DNA from: Falsiroseomonas oleicola
GTDB taxonomy: Bacteria; Pseudomonadota; Alphaproteobacteria; Acetobacterales; Acetobacteraceae
Assembly: GCF_019029495.1 (NCBI RefSeq)
Contig: NZ_JAERQM010000009.1
Coordinates: 101,974-165,973, forward strand
DNA: 64,000 nt
Direction of reading: 5' to 3'
The translations under genes and the position numbers were made by a program. Every line of letters starts with the position of its first letter. Within the stretch, counting starts at the first letter, position 1. Positions 1 to 8,715 of this stretch are shown here, piece by piece. The notes beneath the pieces were generated by a model. It had not been told where the DNA came from and searched no databases. It saw only the letters and a program-made list of their open reading frames with translations.

Positions 1-182
1 AGCAGCATGATGTCGAAGCGCGCCTTTTCGAGCGCCGCCAGCCCCTGGATGCCGTCCTCGGCCATGGTGACATTCGGATAGCCCAGCTCCGCCAGCCGGC
101 GCTTCAGCACCAGCCGGTTGAAGCTGCTGTCGTCGACGACGAGGATGGCGACATCCTCGCTGGGCGTCATGCTCTCGCTCAT
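1..182 (-). CDS. response regulator receiver protein (3' part outside window)
   Basis: The visible N-terminal 60 residues begin [20 protein letters not shown] and continue with a receiver-domain pattern: an acidic Asp-Asp pair after the first beta strand, then an alpha/beta alternation reaching a strand that ends in DIML, just before the expected phospho-acceptor aspartate, which lies off the window. The ATG overlaps the stop of the upstream chemoreceptor (ATGA), so the two are probably translationally coupled and work in one chemosensory or signalling pathway. The output domain, if any, cannot be seen. Confidence 0.85.
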   Translation of the reverse strand, partial: MSESMTPSEDVAILVVDDSSFNRLVLKRRLAELGYPNVTMAEDGIQGLAALEKARFDIML

Positions 183-1816
183 GCCCGGCCCCGGTCGGCA
201 GCCATCGCCTCGACCACGCTGCGGGTTTCGGCCGCGAGTTTGGACAGGTCGATCATGGTCACGGTGATCTCCTCGGCGGCCGTCGCATTGGACTGGCCGA
301 TGCGGGACAGGGTGCTGACGCGCTCGGTGATGGAGGTGACGGTGGCCTGCTGTTCCTCCATCGCCACGGCGATGGCGCCGGCAAGCCGCGCGCTTTCGGT
401 CACCAGGGTTTCCAGCTCGTCCATCGCCTCGCCCACCGCGGCGGCGGTGCCGCTGCCTTCGCGGGTGCGGCGGCCGGCGACGAGGACGACATCGGCGATT
501 TCCTGCGCCAGGCCCTCGCTGCTGGCGGCCAGCGCCCGGACTTCCTCCGCCACCACGGCGAGGCCCCGGCCGTGTTCGCCGGCGCGGGCGGCCTCGATGG
601 CGGCGTTGATCGCCAGGATATTGGTCTGCGTCGCGATCTTGGCGATGGTGCCGGCGATGCGGGTGACACGCTCGGTATCCTCGGCCACCGCATCCACCAG
701 CTCGATGAGGCTGCGCAGCTTCACCAGGTTCTCGGCCAGCAGGGTCTTCGATTCATCGGCGCGGTCGCTGCTGTCCTGCGTCGTCCGATTGACCTCCCGC
801 ACCGCATCCTGGGTATGGCCGAGCGCTTCCTCCACCTGCCGCAGCTCCGCGAGCTGGGTCATGGCGCCGTCGGAGACCTGGCCGATGGCGTCGGAGGCCT
901 GGGTGGTGGCGATGGCGGTGCGGCGGGCGTTTTCCAGCGCCGTCTCGGTCAGGTTGCGGGCGGCGATCAGGTTGTCGCGGAACACCAGCAGGGCGCGGGC
1001 CATGTCGCCCACCTGGTCGGTGCGGTCGGCACCCGGGACGGTGGTCTCCACCGCGCCGCGCGACAGGCTGACCATGGCCGAGGCGAGGCGGGACAGCGGC
1101 CGCGCCAGCAGCCGCACCAGCACAACCCAGACCAGGGCGCAGCCCACCAGCCCGGCGGCGGCGGCGGCCAGCACGATGGTGCGCGCCTGCTGCTCCAACT
1201 GGCGTGCCGCGGCCAGGCTGACATCGGAGCTTTGCTTCACCTCCGTCCGCGCGGCGGTGGCGACACGGTTGAAGGCGGAGGCGAAGTCCAGCCATTCCTC
1301 ATGCAGCGGGCCGAACTGGTCGCGCTGCCGGGCGGCGAAGGCGGCGCGGACCTGCTCGGTGAATTCCGGCAGCCGGCGGGCCATGTCGACGCCGCCGCCG
1401 AGCACGATCGGATCGAGCTGCGGGCCGAGCACATCGACCATCCGCTGGAAGGCCTCGCCGATCAACTGCCCGTTGCGGATCATCCGCTGGGCGCTGGGGC
1501 CGGGTTGCAGCACGCCGGCGATGACGCTGGCGAAGGCGGAGGAGAAATCCGCCACATGCAGGGCGAGGTCGTCCACCGCCGTATCGGCTTCGCGGTCGCG
1601 CAGGCCGAGCTGCTCGATGATGACCACCTGCCGCCCGACGACGACCAGCGCGGCGCCGGAGAGCAGCCCCACCACCATCACCATCAGCAGCGTGATGAGC
1701 CCGGCGCGCACGCCGATACGCCCGAACCAGGCGCCGAAGCGCGAGGCCTTGGGGCGCGGATGCGCGCGGGCAGGGGCTCCGCCTGTCGGGGCGGTCGCGG
1801 GGGGCGGTGCAGCCAT
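179..1816 (-). CDS. methyl-accepting chemotaxis protein
   Basis: A 545-residue transmembrane chemoreceptor that would relay a periplasmic signal to CheA/CheW. A basic, proline-rich cytoplasmic N-terminus is followed by a membrane helix at about 38-62, a helical periplasmic domain of about 150 residues, a second helix at about 212-236, a HAMP segment (about 236-290) and a long coiled-coil signalling domain. The hairpin tip carries the family hallmark around [20 protein letters not shown] followed by [15 protein letters not shown]. The ligand domain is not a PAS or Cache type that I can recognise. Its stop overlaps the start of the response regulator. No cheA or cheW is in the window. Confidence 0.95.
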   Translation of the reverse strand: MAAPPPATAPTGGAPARAHPRPKASRFGAWFGRIGVRAGLITLLMVMVVGLLSGAALVVVGRQVVIIEQLGLRDREADTAVDDLALHVADFSSAFASVIAGVLQPGPSAQRMIRNGQLIGEAFQRMVDVLGPQLDPIVLGGGVDMARRLPEFTEQVRAAFAARQRDQFGPLHEEWLDFASAFNRVATAARTEVKQSSDVSLAAARQLEQQARTIVLAAAAAGLVGCALVWVVLVRLLARPLSRLASAMVSLSRGAVETTVPGADRTDQVGDMARALLVFRDNLIAARNLTETALENARRTAIATTQASDAIGQVSDGAMTQLAELRQVEEALGHTQDAVREVNRTTQDSSDRADESKTLLAENLVKLRSLIELVDAVAEDTERVTRIAGTIAKIATQTNILAINAAIEAARAGEHGRGLAVVAEEVRALAASSEGLAQEIADVVLVAGRRTREGSGTAAAVGEAMDELETLVTESARLAGAIAVAMEEQQATVTSITERVSTLSRIGQSNATAAEEITVTMIDLSKLAAETRSVVEAMAADRGRA

Positions 1817-1973
1817 TCGGGGTCCGGGTGGCCTTCTGGAACTGGCGGCAGGCTACAGGCCGGGCGGGGCGGCAACAAGCGCGGGCGGGCCGGGCATGAT
1901 TGGGGGGGCATGGTTTGACGACCGGGGCGGGGCGCCTGATGCTTCCCCCACGCATCGTGCGGAAGGGGAGAAA

Positions 1974-2687
1974 ATGACCATGGCCGAGCATCCGTTCACG
2001 CTGGAAGACCTTGAGACGCTGCGGCAATGGGACACGCCGACCATCTGCAATGCGCTGGAATATGTGCTGCCCGCGCGCCGCGGCCATGGCTTCACCGTGC
2101 GGCCGCTGGTCGCCGCGGACCGCAAGCTGCCGCCGATCTGCGGCCTGGCCCGCACCGGCACCATCCGCGCCGCCGCGCCTTCGGGCCGGCCGAAGGAGGT
2201 GGACCGGAAGATCCGCCTCGGCTGGTACGATTATGTGGAACGCGCCTCCCTGCCCACCATCGTGGTGCTGCAGGACCTGGACGACACCCCCGGCGTAGGC
2301 GCCTTCTGGGGCGAGGTGCATTCGGCCGTGCACAAGGCGCTGGGCGCGCAGGGCGGCGTGACCAATGGCTCGATCCGCGACCTCGACATGCTCGCGCCGG
2401 GCTTTCAGCTTCTGGCCGGCGTGGTGAATCCGAGCCATGCCTATGTGCACATGGTGGCCTATGGGCAGGAGGTCTCGATCCACGGCATGCATGTGCAGCA
2501 TGAGGATGTGGTCCATGCCGATCATCATGGCGCCGTGGTGATCCCGCATGATGCGGTGCGCAAGATCCCGGCCGCGATCGAGCTGGGCGCGCGGCGGGAG
2601 AAGGTGATCCTCGACCTGTGCAAGGACCCGGAATTCAGCGCCGCCAAGCTGGCCGCGGCCATCGCCCAGGCGGACGAGATCCACTGA
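1974..2687 (+). CDS. RraA-like / HMG-CHA aldolase family protein
   Basis: A 237-residue protein of the RraA/dimethylmenaquinone-methyltransferase-like family, which includes 4-hydroxy-4-methyl-2-oxoglutarate-type aldolases and RNase E inhibitors; the old methyltransferase name is a misannotation. The core motif GGVTNGSIRDLDML (canonical GGxxxGxxRD) supplies the Arg-Asp pair that binds substrate and metal in aldolase members, and HHGAVVIPHD is the typical C-terminal signature. The start has a strong AAGGGGAG ribosome-binding site at 1962-1969. Catalytic aldolase versus other role is undecided; no companion aromatic-degradation genes are adjacent. Confidence 0.85.
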   Translation: MTMAEHPFTLEDLETLRQWDTPTICNALEYVLPARRGHGFTVRPLVAADRKLPPICGLARTGTIRAAAPSGRPKEVDRKIRLGWYDYVERASLPTIVVLQDLDDTPGVGAFWGEVHSAVHKALGAQGGVTNGSIRDLDMLAPGFQLLAGVVNPSHAYVHMVAYGQEVSIHGMHVQHEDVVHADHHGAVVIPHDAVRKIPAAIELGARREKVILDLCKDPEFSAAKLAAAIAQADEIH

Positions 2688-2691
2688 ACCG

Positions 2692-3045
2692 ATGAGGCTC
2701 CGCTGGCTTCTGCCGCTGCTGCCGGGCCTGGCCCTGGCGCAGGGGCCGGGCTGGGACTCGCGGGCCGCCGAATGGGCGCCCGCGCTGCGCGCCTGCCTGG
2801 AAGGGCGCGCGGGCGCCATAGTGGTGGAGGCCTGGGAGGCAACGGGCGGCCTCACCGCCCGGCTGCTGCTGCCCGGCGGCGCCCGGGAAGATTGCCAAGG
2901 CGGGGCGCGGCGCCCGGCGGGGCCGCCACGCCCGGGCGAGGGGCTGCGCGCCTTCATGCTGGAACGCCGCTGCGTCGATGCCTGGCGGGTGGTGGATGAT
3001 GCGGGACGTGAACTGGGCTGGCTGGCCTATCCGGAGTGTCGATGA
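2692..3045 (+). CDS. small secreted protein, unknown function
   Basis: A 117-residue protein with a short signal peptide (MRLRWLLPLLPGLALAQ, cleavage probably after Ala-Leu-Ala). The mature part contains four cysteines, which fits two disulfides in the periplasm, and ends in LAYPECR. It starts four bases after the preceding stop and its own stop overlaps the ATG of the next gene (ATGA), so it is cotranscribed with its neighbours. I do not recognise the family. Confidence 0.65.
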   Translation: MRLRWLLPLLPGLALAQGPGWDSRAAEWAPALRACLEGRAGAIVVEAWEATGGLTARLLLPGGAREDCQGGARRPAGPPRPGEGLRAFMLERRCVDAWRVVDDAGRELGWLAYPECR

Positions 3046-3479
3046 AGGACGTGTTGTGCCGGGTGCGCCCGGAATGGGTCGACCATTACGGCCATATGAA
3101 CCTGGCCTATTACCTGGTGGCCTTCGACCTCGCGACGGATGAGGTCTGGCCGCATTGGGGCCTCGGCCCGGCCTTGCGGGCGCGGGGGCTGGGCACCTTC
3201 GCGGTGGAGTCCTGGCAGGCCTATCGGCGCGAGGTGGTGCTGGACGCGCCGCTGGCGGCCGAAAGCGCGCTGCTGGCCTTCGACGCCAAGCGGTTGTTGC
3301 TGCGGCACCGGCTGTACCATGCCGCGGAAGGCTGGCTGTCGGCGGAGAATGAGGTGCTGTTCCTCTGCGTCGATCTCGCGACCCGCAAGGTCGGCGCCTG
3401 GCCGGAGGATGTGCTGGCGCGATTCGCAGAAATGCGGGTGGAGGAGGCGCCGCGGCGGCTGGCCCTGAAGCGGGGCTGA
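3042..3479 (+). CDS. hotdog-fold acyl-CoA thioesterase
   Basis: A 145-residue protein of the 4HBT/YbgC-like hotdog superfamily. The N-terminal motif PEWVDHYGHMNLAYY matches the D-x-x-GH-x-N-x-x-Y active-site signature in which Asp and His/Asn act on the thioester. The length is normal for a single hotdog domain. ATG at 3042 overlaps the previous stop (ATGA); a GTG two codons upstream is possible. The sequence resembles thioesterases linked to carnitine/betainyl-CoA metabolism, but no such genes are adjacent, so the substrate is unassigned. Confidence 0.85.
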   Translation: MKDVLCRVRPEWVDHYGHMNLAYYLVAFDLATDEVWPHWGLGPALRARGLGTFAVESWQAYRREVVLDAPLAAESALLAFDAKRLLLRHRLYHAAEGWLSAENEVLFLCVDLATRKVGAWPEDVLARFAEMRVEEAPRRLALKRG

Positions 3480-3557
3480 TCCGAAATGGCGTGAAACGGT
3501 GGAGGGATGTTCAACCGCGGCGTCCGAAGCTAGGGAGGCCGCAGAGGAGACACCCCG

Positions 3558-4682
3558 ATGCCCAGCGACCAGTTCACCGAGACCACCCGTCAATCCTGGT
3601 TCAGCCGCCTCGGCGGGGCGCTGAAGGGGATCCTGGTCGGCCTGATCCTGGTGCTGGTCGCCATGGTGCTGATCTTCTGGAATGAGGGAAGGGCGGTGCA
3701 GACCGCGCGCTCCCTGGCGGAGGGCGCCGGTCAGGTGCGGAGCGTCGATGCGGCGCGGCCCGATCCGGCGCTGGAAGGCCGGCTGGTGCATGTCGCCGCC
3801 CCGGTTCGCGCCGGTCCGCCGCCTGCCGATGCCGAGCTTGGCGTCACCGCCCCGGGCGGCACGCTGCGCCTGATCCGCCGCGTCGAGATGTTCCAGTGGC
3901 GGGAGGAGCAGCAGAGCGAAACGCGCACCGCGCTGGGCGGCGGCACGGAAACCGTCACCACCTATCGCTACAGCCGGGCCTGGGCCGAGGGGCGGATCGA
4001 TTCGTCGCGCTTCCGCCAGCCGGACAATCACCAGAATCCGGAACCGCGCCATGCCGGCGCGAGTTGGACGGCGGCCGAGGCCCGTCTCGGGGGCTTCCGC
4101 CTCGCGCCGGCACAGTTGGAGGGGCTGGCGGCGGAGGAGGCGCTGGCGCCCCCGGCCGCCTATAATACCCAGGGCAATGTGCTGTTCCTCGGCGCCAATC
4201 CGCAGGCGCCCCGCATCGGCGACCTGCGCATCACCTGGCGCATCGCGCAGCCGGAGGCGCTCTCCGTGGTCGCGGCGCAGCGTGGTGAGGGTTTCGCGCC
4301 CTTCGCCACCCGCGCCGGCGATGCGCTGTTCATGCTGGTGCCGGGCCAGGTGCCGGCGGCGGAGATCTTCGCCCAGGCGGAGGCCGCCAATGTGATGCTG
4401 ACCTGGCTGCTGCGGCTGGCCGGCTTCGTGCTGATGCTGGCGGGCTGGGGGATGGTGTTGCGGCCGCTGAAGGTGCTGGCCGATGTGCTGCCGCCGGTCG
4501 GCGCCGTGGTCGGCTTCGGCACCGGGCTGGTGGCCCTGGTGCTGACCCTGGTGCTGGCGCCGACGCTGATCGCCATCGCCTGGCTGTTCTACCGCCCCAT
4601 CGTGGCGCTGGCGGTGCTGGCGGTCGGGCTTGGCGCTGCCTTCGCCGTGACAAGGCTGTGGCGGCGGGCGATGCCGGCCTGA
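3558..4682 (+). CDS. TMEM43 (LUMA) family membrane protein
   Basis: A 374-residue protein with one membrane helix near the N-terminus (about 22-42, followed by FWNEGRAV, a family hallmark) and a cluster of three or four helices at about 280-368. The long segment between them carries the TMEM43-like pattern of TLRLIRRVEMFQW, YRYSRAWAEGRIDSSRF and a late FLGANPQAPRIGDLRI. The family is known from animals, where it sits in the inner nuclear membrane or ER; its bacterial role is unknown. AGAGGAGA lies just before the ATG. It appears monocistronic. Confidence 0.8.
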   Translation: MPSDQFTETTRQSWFSRLGGALKGILVGLILVLVAMVLIFWNEGRAVQTARSLAEGAGQVRSVDAARPDPALEGRLVHVAAPVRAGPPPADAELGVTAPGGTLRLIRRVEMFQWREEQQSETRTALGGGTETVTTYRYSRAWAEGRIDSSRFRQPDNHQNPEPRHAGASWTAAEARLGGFRLAPAQLEGLAAEEALAPPAAYNTQGNVLFLGANPQAPRIGDLRITWRIAQPEALSVVAAQRGEGFAPFATRAGDALFMLVPGQVPAAEIFAQAEAANVMLTWLLRLAGFVLMLAGWGMVLRPLKVLADVLPPVGAVVGFGTGLVALVLTLVLAPTLIAIAWLFYRPIVALAVLAVGLGAAFAVTRLWRRAMPA

Positions 4683-4773
4683 TCCGGCGGCGGGCGCCGG
4701 GCAATTCGGCAGGGGTTGCCGATTTGCCACGGTCGCCGGCGAGGTCGCGGGGAGGGTCTGGGTCGCATTGTTT

Positions 4774-4790
4774 ATGCGAATGACTCGCAT
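4774..4790. promoter_or_regulatory. Fur-box-like palindrome
   Basis: A near-perfect palindrome, ATGCGAATGACTCGCAT, flanked by TT and TATC, resembles the 7-1-7 Fur operator of proteobacteria. It lies 33 bases before the receptor start and overlaps plausible promoter elements (TTGTTT at 4769, TATCAG at 4791). Iron-dependent repression of the siderophore uptake operon is the natural reading; Fur binding itself is inferred. Confidence 0.65.
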
Positions 4791-4822
4791 TATCAGGGAA
4801 GCGGACTCAGGAGCCTCCCCGT

Positions 4823-7063
4823 ATGACAATCTTCGCGCGCCACAGCCGCCTGTGCCGTTCCACGGCCCTTGCTGGCGTCCTGGCCGGCCTCGCCACCTTT
4901 CCCGCCCTGGCGCAGGGCGAACAGCCGGCGGAGGGCGGCGCCCTGCTGCTGGGCGATGTCACCGTCACCGCCAGCCGTGCGCCGCGGCCGGTGGAACAGA
5001 TTCCGCAATCGGTGCAGGTGATCGACCGGGCGGAGATCGAGCGGCAGTTGCTGCTGGGCAACAATGCGGCCACCGCGATCTCCCGCCTGGTGCCTGGCTT
5101 CTCGATGACCTCCGAGACCATCTCCGGCGCCTCCGAGACCTTCCGCGGCCGCGATGTGCTGGTGCTGCTGGATGGCGTGCCTCTGAACACGCCGCTGCGC
5201 GACGTCTCCCGCATCCTGGCCTTGATCGACCTGAACGCGGTGGAACGGATTGAGACGGTGGCCGGTGGTTCCTCCCTGTTCGGCTCCGGCGCCACCGGCG
5301 GCACCATCAATCTCATCACCCGGCGCGGCACGGAACCGGGCGTGCGCTTCAGCATCGACACCTCCGTGCGCGCCTTCACCGCCAATCCCGGCCGTTCGAT
5401 CCAGCCGCAGCTCTCGCTCGGCGCCAGCGGGCGGACCGATGGCGGCTTCGACTTCGCGCTGACCGCGACGGGGCGGCAGACCAATGTCACCTATGACGGT
5501 GCCGGGCGGGAAATGCCTTCCGATGCCCTGCTTGGCCAGGGCGGCGGCGACCGCACCCGCTTCGGCAACCTGACCGGCCGCTTCGGCTACGACATCGACA
5601 GCGCACGGCGCCTGGAATTCAGCGGCATCTTCATCGATGTCGAACAGGATCCGAGCTACCTGACCAGCTACACCACGCCGCGCGCCCGGCCGGATTTCGC
5701 CAATGCCTATACGGGCGAGCCGATCTATGAGCGCAGCGCCTCCGTCGCGGCGCGCTACACCGACCAGGATTTCGCGCTCGGCCGGCTGGCGGTGCAACTG
5801 TTCCACAACGACATCAACAAGCGCTTCAGCTATTCGCGCTACGCCTATCCGGCCAACAGCGTGGTCTATTATTCCGGCAACCCGGCCTCGCCCACCGATG
5901 CCAGCAACCAGACCACGCTGAACTCCGTCCGCACCGGCCTCAACATCACCGTGGACACGCCGCTGAGCGGGGTGATGGACGGGCTGCTGTTCACCTGGGG
6001 CGGCGATGTGGGGCGGGAGCGCACGACGCAGGAACTGCTCGACGGCCGCCAGGTCTTCTCGCCGCTGGAACAGACCAACTACGCCGCCTTCGGCCAGTTG
6101 CAGCTTCCGCTGGGCGAGCGCCTGACCGTGCGCGGCGGGTTGCGCTATGAGCGTTTCGACCTGGAGGCGGAGGACTTCACCCGCCCCACCGCCTTCTATG
6201 GCGTCAGCGCCGCCGGCGGCTACGTGCTGCCGGCGCTGAGCGTGACCGGCGGCAGCTATGGCTATGATGCGCTCACCGCCAATCTCGGCGCCACCTTCCG
6301 CCTGACCCCGACGGCGGAGATCTATGGCGGCTTCAGCCAGGGCTTCGCGCTGCCCGATGTCGGGTCCTTCACCCGCCGCGCCGGCCTGTCCCTGGCCTAT
6401 GCCTGCACCGTCGCGCGGCCGAACTGCCTGCCGGCCGGCACCAGCGTCTCCTACGCCTCCATCGCGCCGGATGCGCAGTTGGTGAACAGCTACGAGCTGG
6501 GCATCCGCCACCGCTCGGCAGAGTTCAATGCCGGCCTGGTCGGCTTTGCCAGCACCTCGGATGACGGCGTCACCTTCGACCCCGGCACCAACCGCATCTC
6601 CCAGCAGAAGGAGCTGATCTATGGCGTGGAGGCGCATGCCGACTACGCGCTGACCGCCCATTTCCGCATCGGCGGCAACCTTACCTGGCGCGAGGGCCGC
6701 TATGATTCCAACCAGGACGGCAAGCTGGATTCGGCGCTGCCGAACAACCGCATCCCGAGCCCGATCCGCGGCGCGCTCAGCGGCACCTACAGCTTCGACC
6801 ACGGCACCGTCCTGCGCGTCGAGGGCGTGGCCTTCAGCGGCCGCAACGAGACCATCGACACCCGCGGCACCCGCTACAAGCTGGCCCAGGGCGCGACGAT
6901 GAACCTCAGCGCCGCGACGCCGATCGGGGGTGGGCAGGGCTATATGGCCGTGGAGAACCTGTTCGACGCCGCCTATCAGAACCCCACCGCCACCTCGGTC
7001 CGCAACCTGCCGGTGGAGGCGCTGGGCCGGGTCGTCACCCTCGGCTACCGGATCACCTTCTGA
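4823..7063 (+). CDS. TonB-dependent siderophore receptor
   Basis: A 746-residue outer-membrane receptor. The signal peptide ends near TFPALAQ; the plug domain (about 45-155) starts with DVTVTASRAPRPVEQIPQSV and contains GRDVLVLLDGVPL and the GSSLFGSGATGGTINLITRR signature; the rest is a beta-barrel closing with VTLGYRITF, the terminal aromatic expected for Bam recognition. The preceding Fur-type palindrome and the downstream MFS importer point to ferric-siderophore uptake. No biosynthesis genes are present, so the siderophore may be a xenosiderophore. Ligand specificity cannot be read from sequence. Confidence 0.93.
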   Translation: MTIFARHSRLCRSTALAGVLAGLATFPALAQGEQPAEGGALLLGDVTVTASRAPRPVEQIPQSVQVIDRAEIERQLLLGNNAATAISRLVPGFSMTSETISGASETFRGRDVLVLLDGVPLNTPLRDVSRILALIDLNAVERIETVAGGSSLFGSGATGGTINLITRRGTEPGVRFSIDTSVRAFTANPGRSIQPQLSLGASGRTDGGFDFALTATGRQTNVTYDGAGREMPSDALLGQGGGDRTRFGNLTGRFGYDIDSARRLEFSGIFIDVEQDPSYLTSYTTPRARPDFANAYTGEPIYERSASVAARYTDQDFALGRLAVQLFHNDINKRFSYSRYAYPANSVVYYSGNPASPTDASNQTTLNSVRTGLNITVDTPLSGVMDGLLFTWGGDVGRERTTQELLDGRQVFSPLEQTNYAAFGQLQLPLGERLTVRGGLRYERFDLEAEDFTRPTAFYGVSAAGGYVLPALSVTGGSYGYDALTANLGATFRLTPTAEIYGGFSQGFALPDVGSFTRRAGLSLAYACTVARPNCLPAGTSVSYASIAPDAQLVNSYELGIRHRSAEFNAGLVGFASTSDDGVTFDPGTNRISQQKELIYGVEAHADYALTAHFRIGGNLTWREGRYDSNQDGKLDSALPNNRIPSPIRGALSGTYSFDHGTVLRVEGVAFSGRNETIDTRGTRYKLAQGATMNLSAATPIGGGQGYMAVENLFDAAYQNPTATSVRNLPVEALGRVVTLGYRITF

Positions 7064-7065
7064 CC

Positions 7066-7443
7066 ATGGTCCGGCTCGACCTCGAAGACCGCGGCCTGCT
7101 GCGGCTGGTGCTGGACGTGCCGACGGCGCCGACGGACGAGGCCGACTACCTCGCCGCGCTGCACCGCATCAGCGAGCAGCCCGGACCCTTCGTGCTGCTG
7201 GCCAGCTTCGCCGGCCAGGCGATGCTGTCCCAGGCCGGGGAGAAGGCCCAGGCGCTGTGGTTCAAGGCCACGCGCGCGCGGATGAACGAGACCTGCCGGG
7301 CGCTGGCCATGGTGCGCCCGGGCAAGCCCGGCAGCCGCTCCGCCGAGGTTTTCGGGAAGCTCTGGAGCTTTCCCGTCGCCGTCTTCGAGGCAGAAGACCA
7401 GGCGCGGGATTTCCTCCAGCCCTTCATGGACCCGCCGGCATGA
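7066..7443 (+). CDS. conserved-context small protein in siderophore operon, unknown function
   Basis: A 125-residue soluble protein without signal peptide, starting two bases after the receptor stop and overlapping the MFS start by ATGA, so it is embedded in the uptake operon. The arrangement of strands and helices (RGLLRLVLDVPTAPTDEADY, then FVLLASFAG, then a C-terminal WSFPVAVFEAEDQARDFL) looks like a small STAS/SpoIIAA-like alpha/beta fold, but I cannot assign a family. A cytoplasmic role in iron release or regulation is only a guess from position. Confidence 0.7.
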   Translation: MVRLDLEDRGLLRLVLDVPTAPTDEADYLAALHRISEQPGPFVLLASFAGQAMLSQAGEKAQALWFKATRARMNETCRALAMVRPGKPGSRSAEVFGKLWSFPVAVFEAEDQARDFLQPFMDPPA

Positions 7444-8675
7444 GCGCGACGACCCTGGACCCCGCCGGGCAGATCGGCCGCATGCGGCTGTTCGTGGTGC
7501 TGGCGGCGCTGTATCTGGCACAGGCCATCCCCAGCTACCTGCTGGTCGCGGCACTGCCGCCGATCATGCGGGAAGCCGGCGTCAGTCGCACCGACCTCAG
7601 CAATCTCAGCCTGCTGTTCCTGCCGCTGGTGCTGAAGTTCCTCTGGGCGCCGCTGGTCGACCGGCTGCGCCCCTTCGCGCGGGCGCAGCGGGCCGGCTGG
7701 GTGGTGCTGACCCAGGCCGGCGTCATCCTGTGCATCCTGTCGCTGATGCTGGTGGCGCCCACCGATGTGTGGAGCATCATCGCCATCGGCTTCATGACAT
7801 CGCTGCTGGTTTCGACGCAGGACATCGCGACCGATGGCTATGCGGCGAAGTATCTGCCGGTGGCCGATCGGGGCATCGGCAATGCCATCCAGGGCGGGTC
7901 CATCGCCATCGGCGTTGTGGTCGGCGGCACGATGGGGCTGGTGCTGCACCATCATTTCGGCTGGCAGGTGATGATCCTGGCCATCGCCGCCATCTCCCTT
8001 CTGCCGCTGGTCGCCGCCTTCGCCATGCGCGAGCCGCCGCCGGGACCGCTGGAGGCGCATGCGCTGCCCTCCCTCCGCGCCTTCCTGCGGCGGCGGGAGG
8101 CCCGGGCAATCCTGTGGATCGCCTTGCTGTATCGCGCCAGCGAGGGGTTGGTGAAGGCGCTGGAGGGGCCGTATCTGGTCGATGCCGGCGTGCCGCTGGA
8201 CTGGATCGGCTATATCTCCGGACTGTCGGCGGTGACCGCGGGGCTCGCCGGCACCGCCATCGCCGCGGTGATGGTGCGGAAGAAGGGCCTGTCCTTCACC
8301 CTGTCGCTGCTCGGCAATGCACGGACCCTGTGCTTCCTGCTCTTCGCGCTGCATGCGGCGGGCTGGGTGAGCGGCTTCGTGCCGCTGTTCGGCGCCGCGG
8401 GCTTCCAGACGCTGATCCGCTACATGGAGATCGTGGCGCTCTACAGCCTGTTCATGGCGGTGTCCTCGCCGGAGCAGCCGGGCACGGATTTCACCGTGCT
8501 CGCCTGCGCCCAGCTCATCGTCTACATGGCCGGGTCCTTCATCGCCGGACGCCTGGCGGATGCGATGGGCTATACGGCGGTGTTCGGCCTGGCGACGGCG
8601 CTGTCCTTCATCGCCGTGATGGGCACGCTGGGCCTGCTGCGGCGGGCCAAGACCATGGCGGCGATTCCGCAATAG
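7440..8675 (+). CDS. MFS transporter, RhtX/FptX/AmpG-like siderophore importer
   Basis: A 411-residue major facilitator protein with about 12 membrane segments. The opening LYLAQAIPSYLLVAALPPIMREAG followed by FLPLVLKFLWAPLVDRL and QDIATDGYA are characteristic of the AmpG/RhtX/FptX branch, whose members carry intact siderophores or muropeptides across the inner membrane as single-gene permeases. Placement after a TonB receptor and Fur-type site favours the siderophore branch. The start is fixed by an ATGA overlap with the upstream gene. No periplasmic binding protein or ABC iron permease is nearby, consistent with this carrier doing the inner-membrane step. Confidence 0.85.
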   Translation: MSATTLDPAGQIGRMRLFVVLAALYLAQAIPSYLLVAALPPIMREAGVSRTDLSNLSLLFLPLVLKFLWAPLVDRLRPFARAQRAGWVVLTQAGVILCILSLMLVAPTDVWSIIAIGFMTSLLVSTQDIATDGYAAKYLPVADRGIGNAIQGGSIAIGVVVGGTMGLVLHHHFGWQVMILAIAAISLLPLVAAFAMREPPPGPLEAHALPSLRAFLRRREARAILWIALLYRASEGLVKALEGPYLVDAGVPLDWIGYISGLSAVTAGLAGTAIAAVMVRKKGLSFTLSLLGNARTLCFLLFALHAAGWVSGFVPLFGAAGFQTLIRYMEIVALYSLFMAVSSPEQPGTDFTVLACAQLIVYMAGSFIAGRLADAMGYTAVFGLATALSFIAVMGTLGLLRRAKTMAAIPQ

Positions 8676-8715
8676 GGATCGTCCGGCGGGGGACGAACAA
8701 TCCCCCGCGCGCCGC

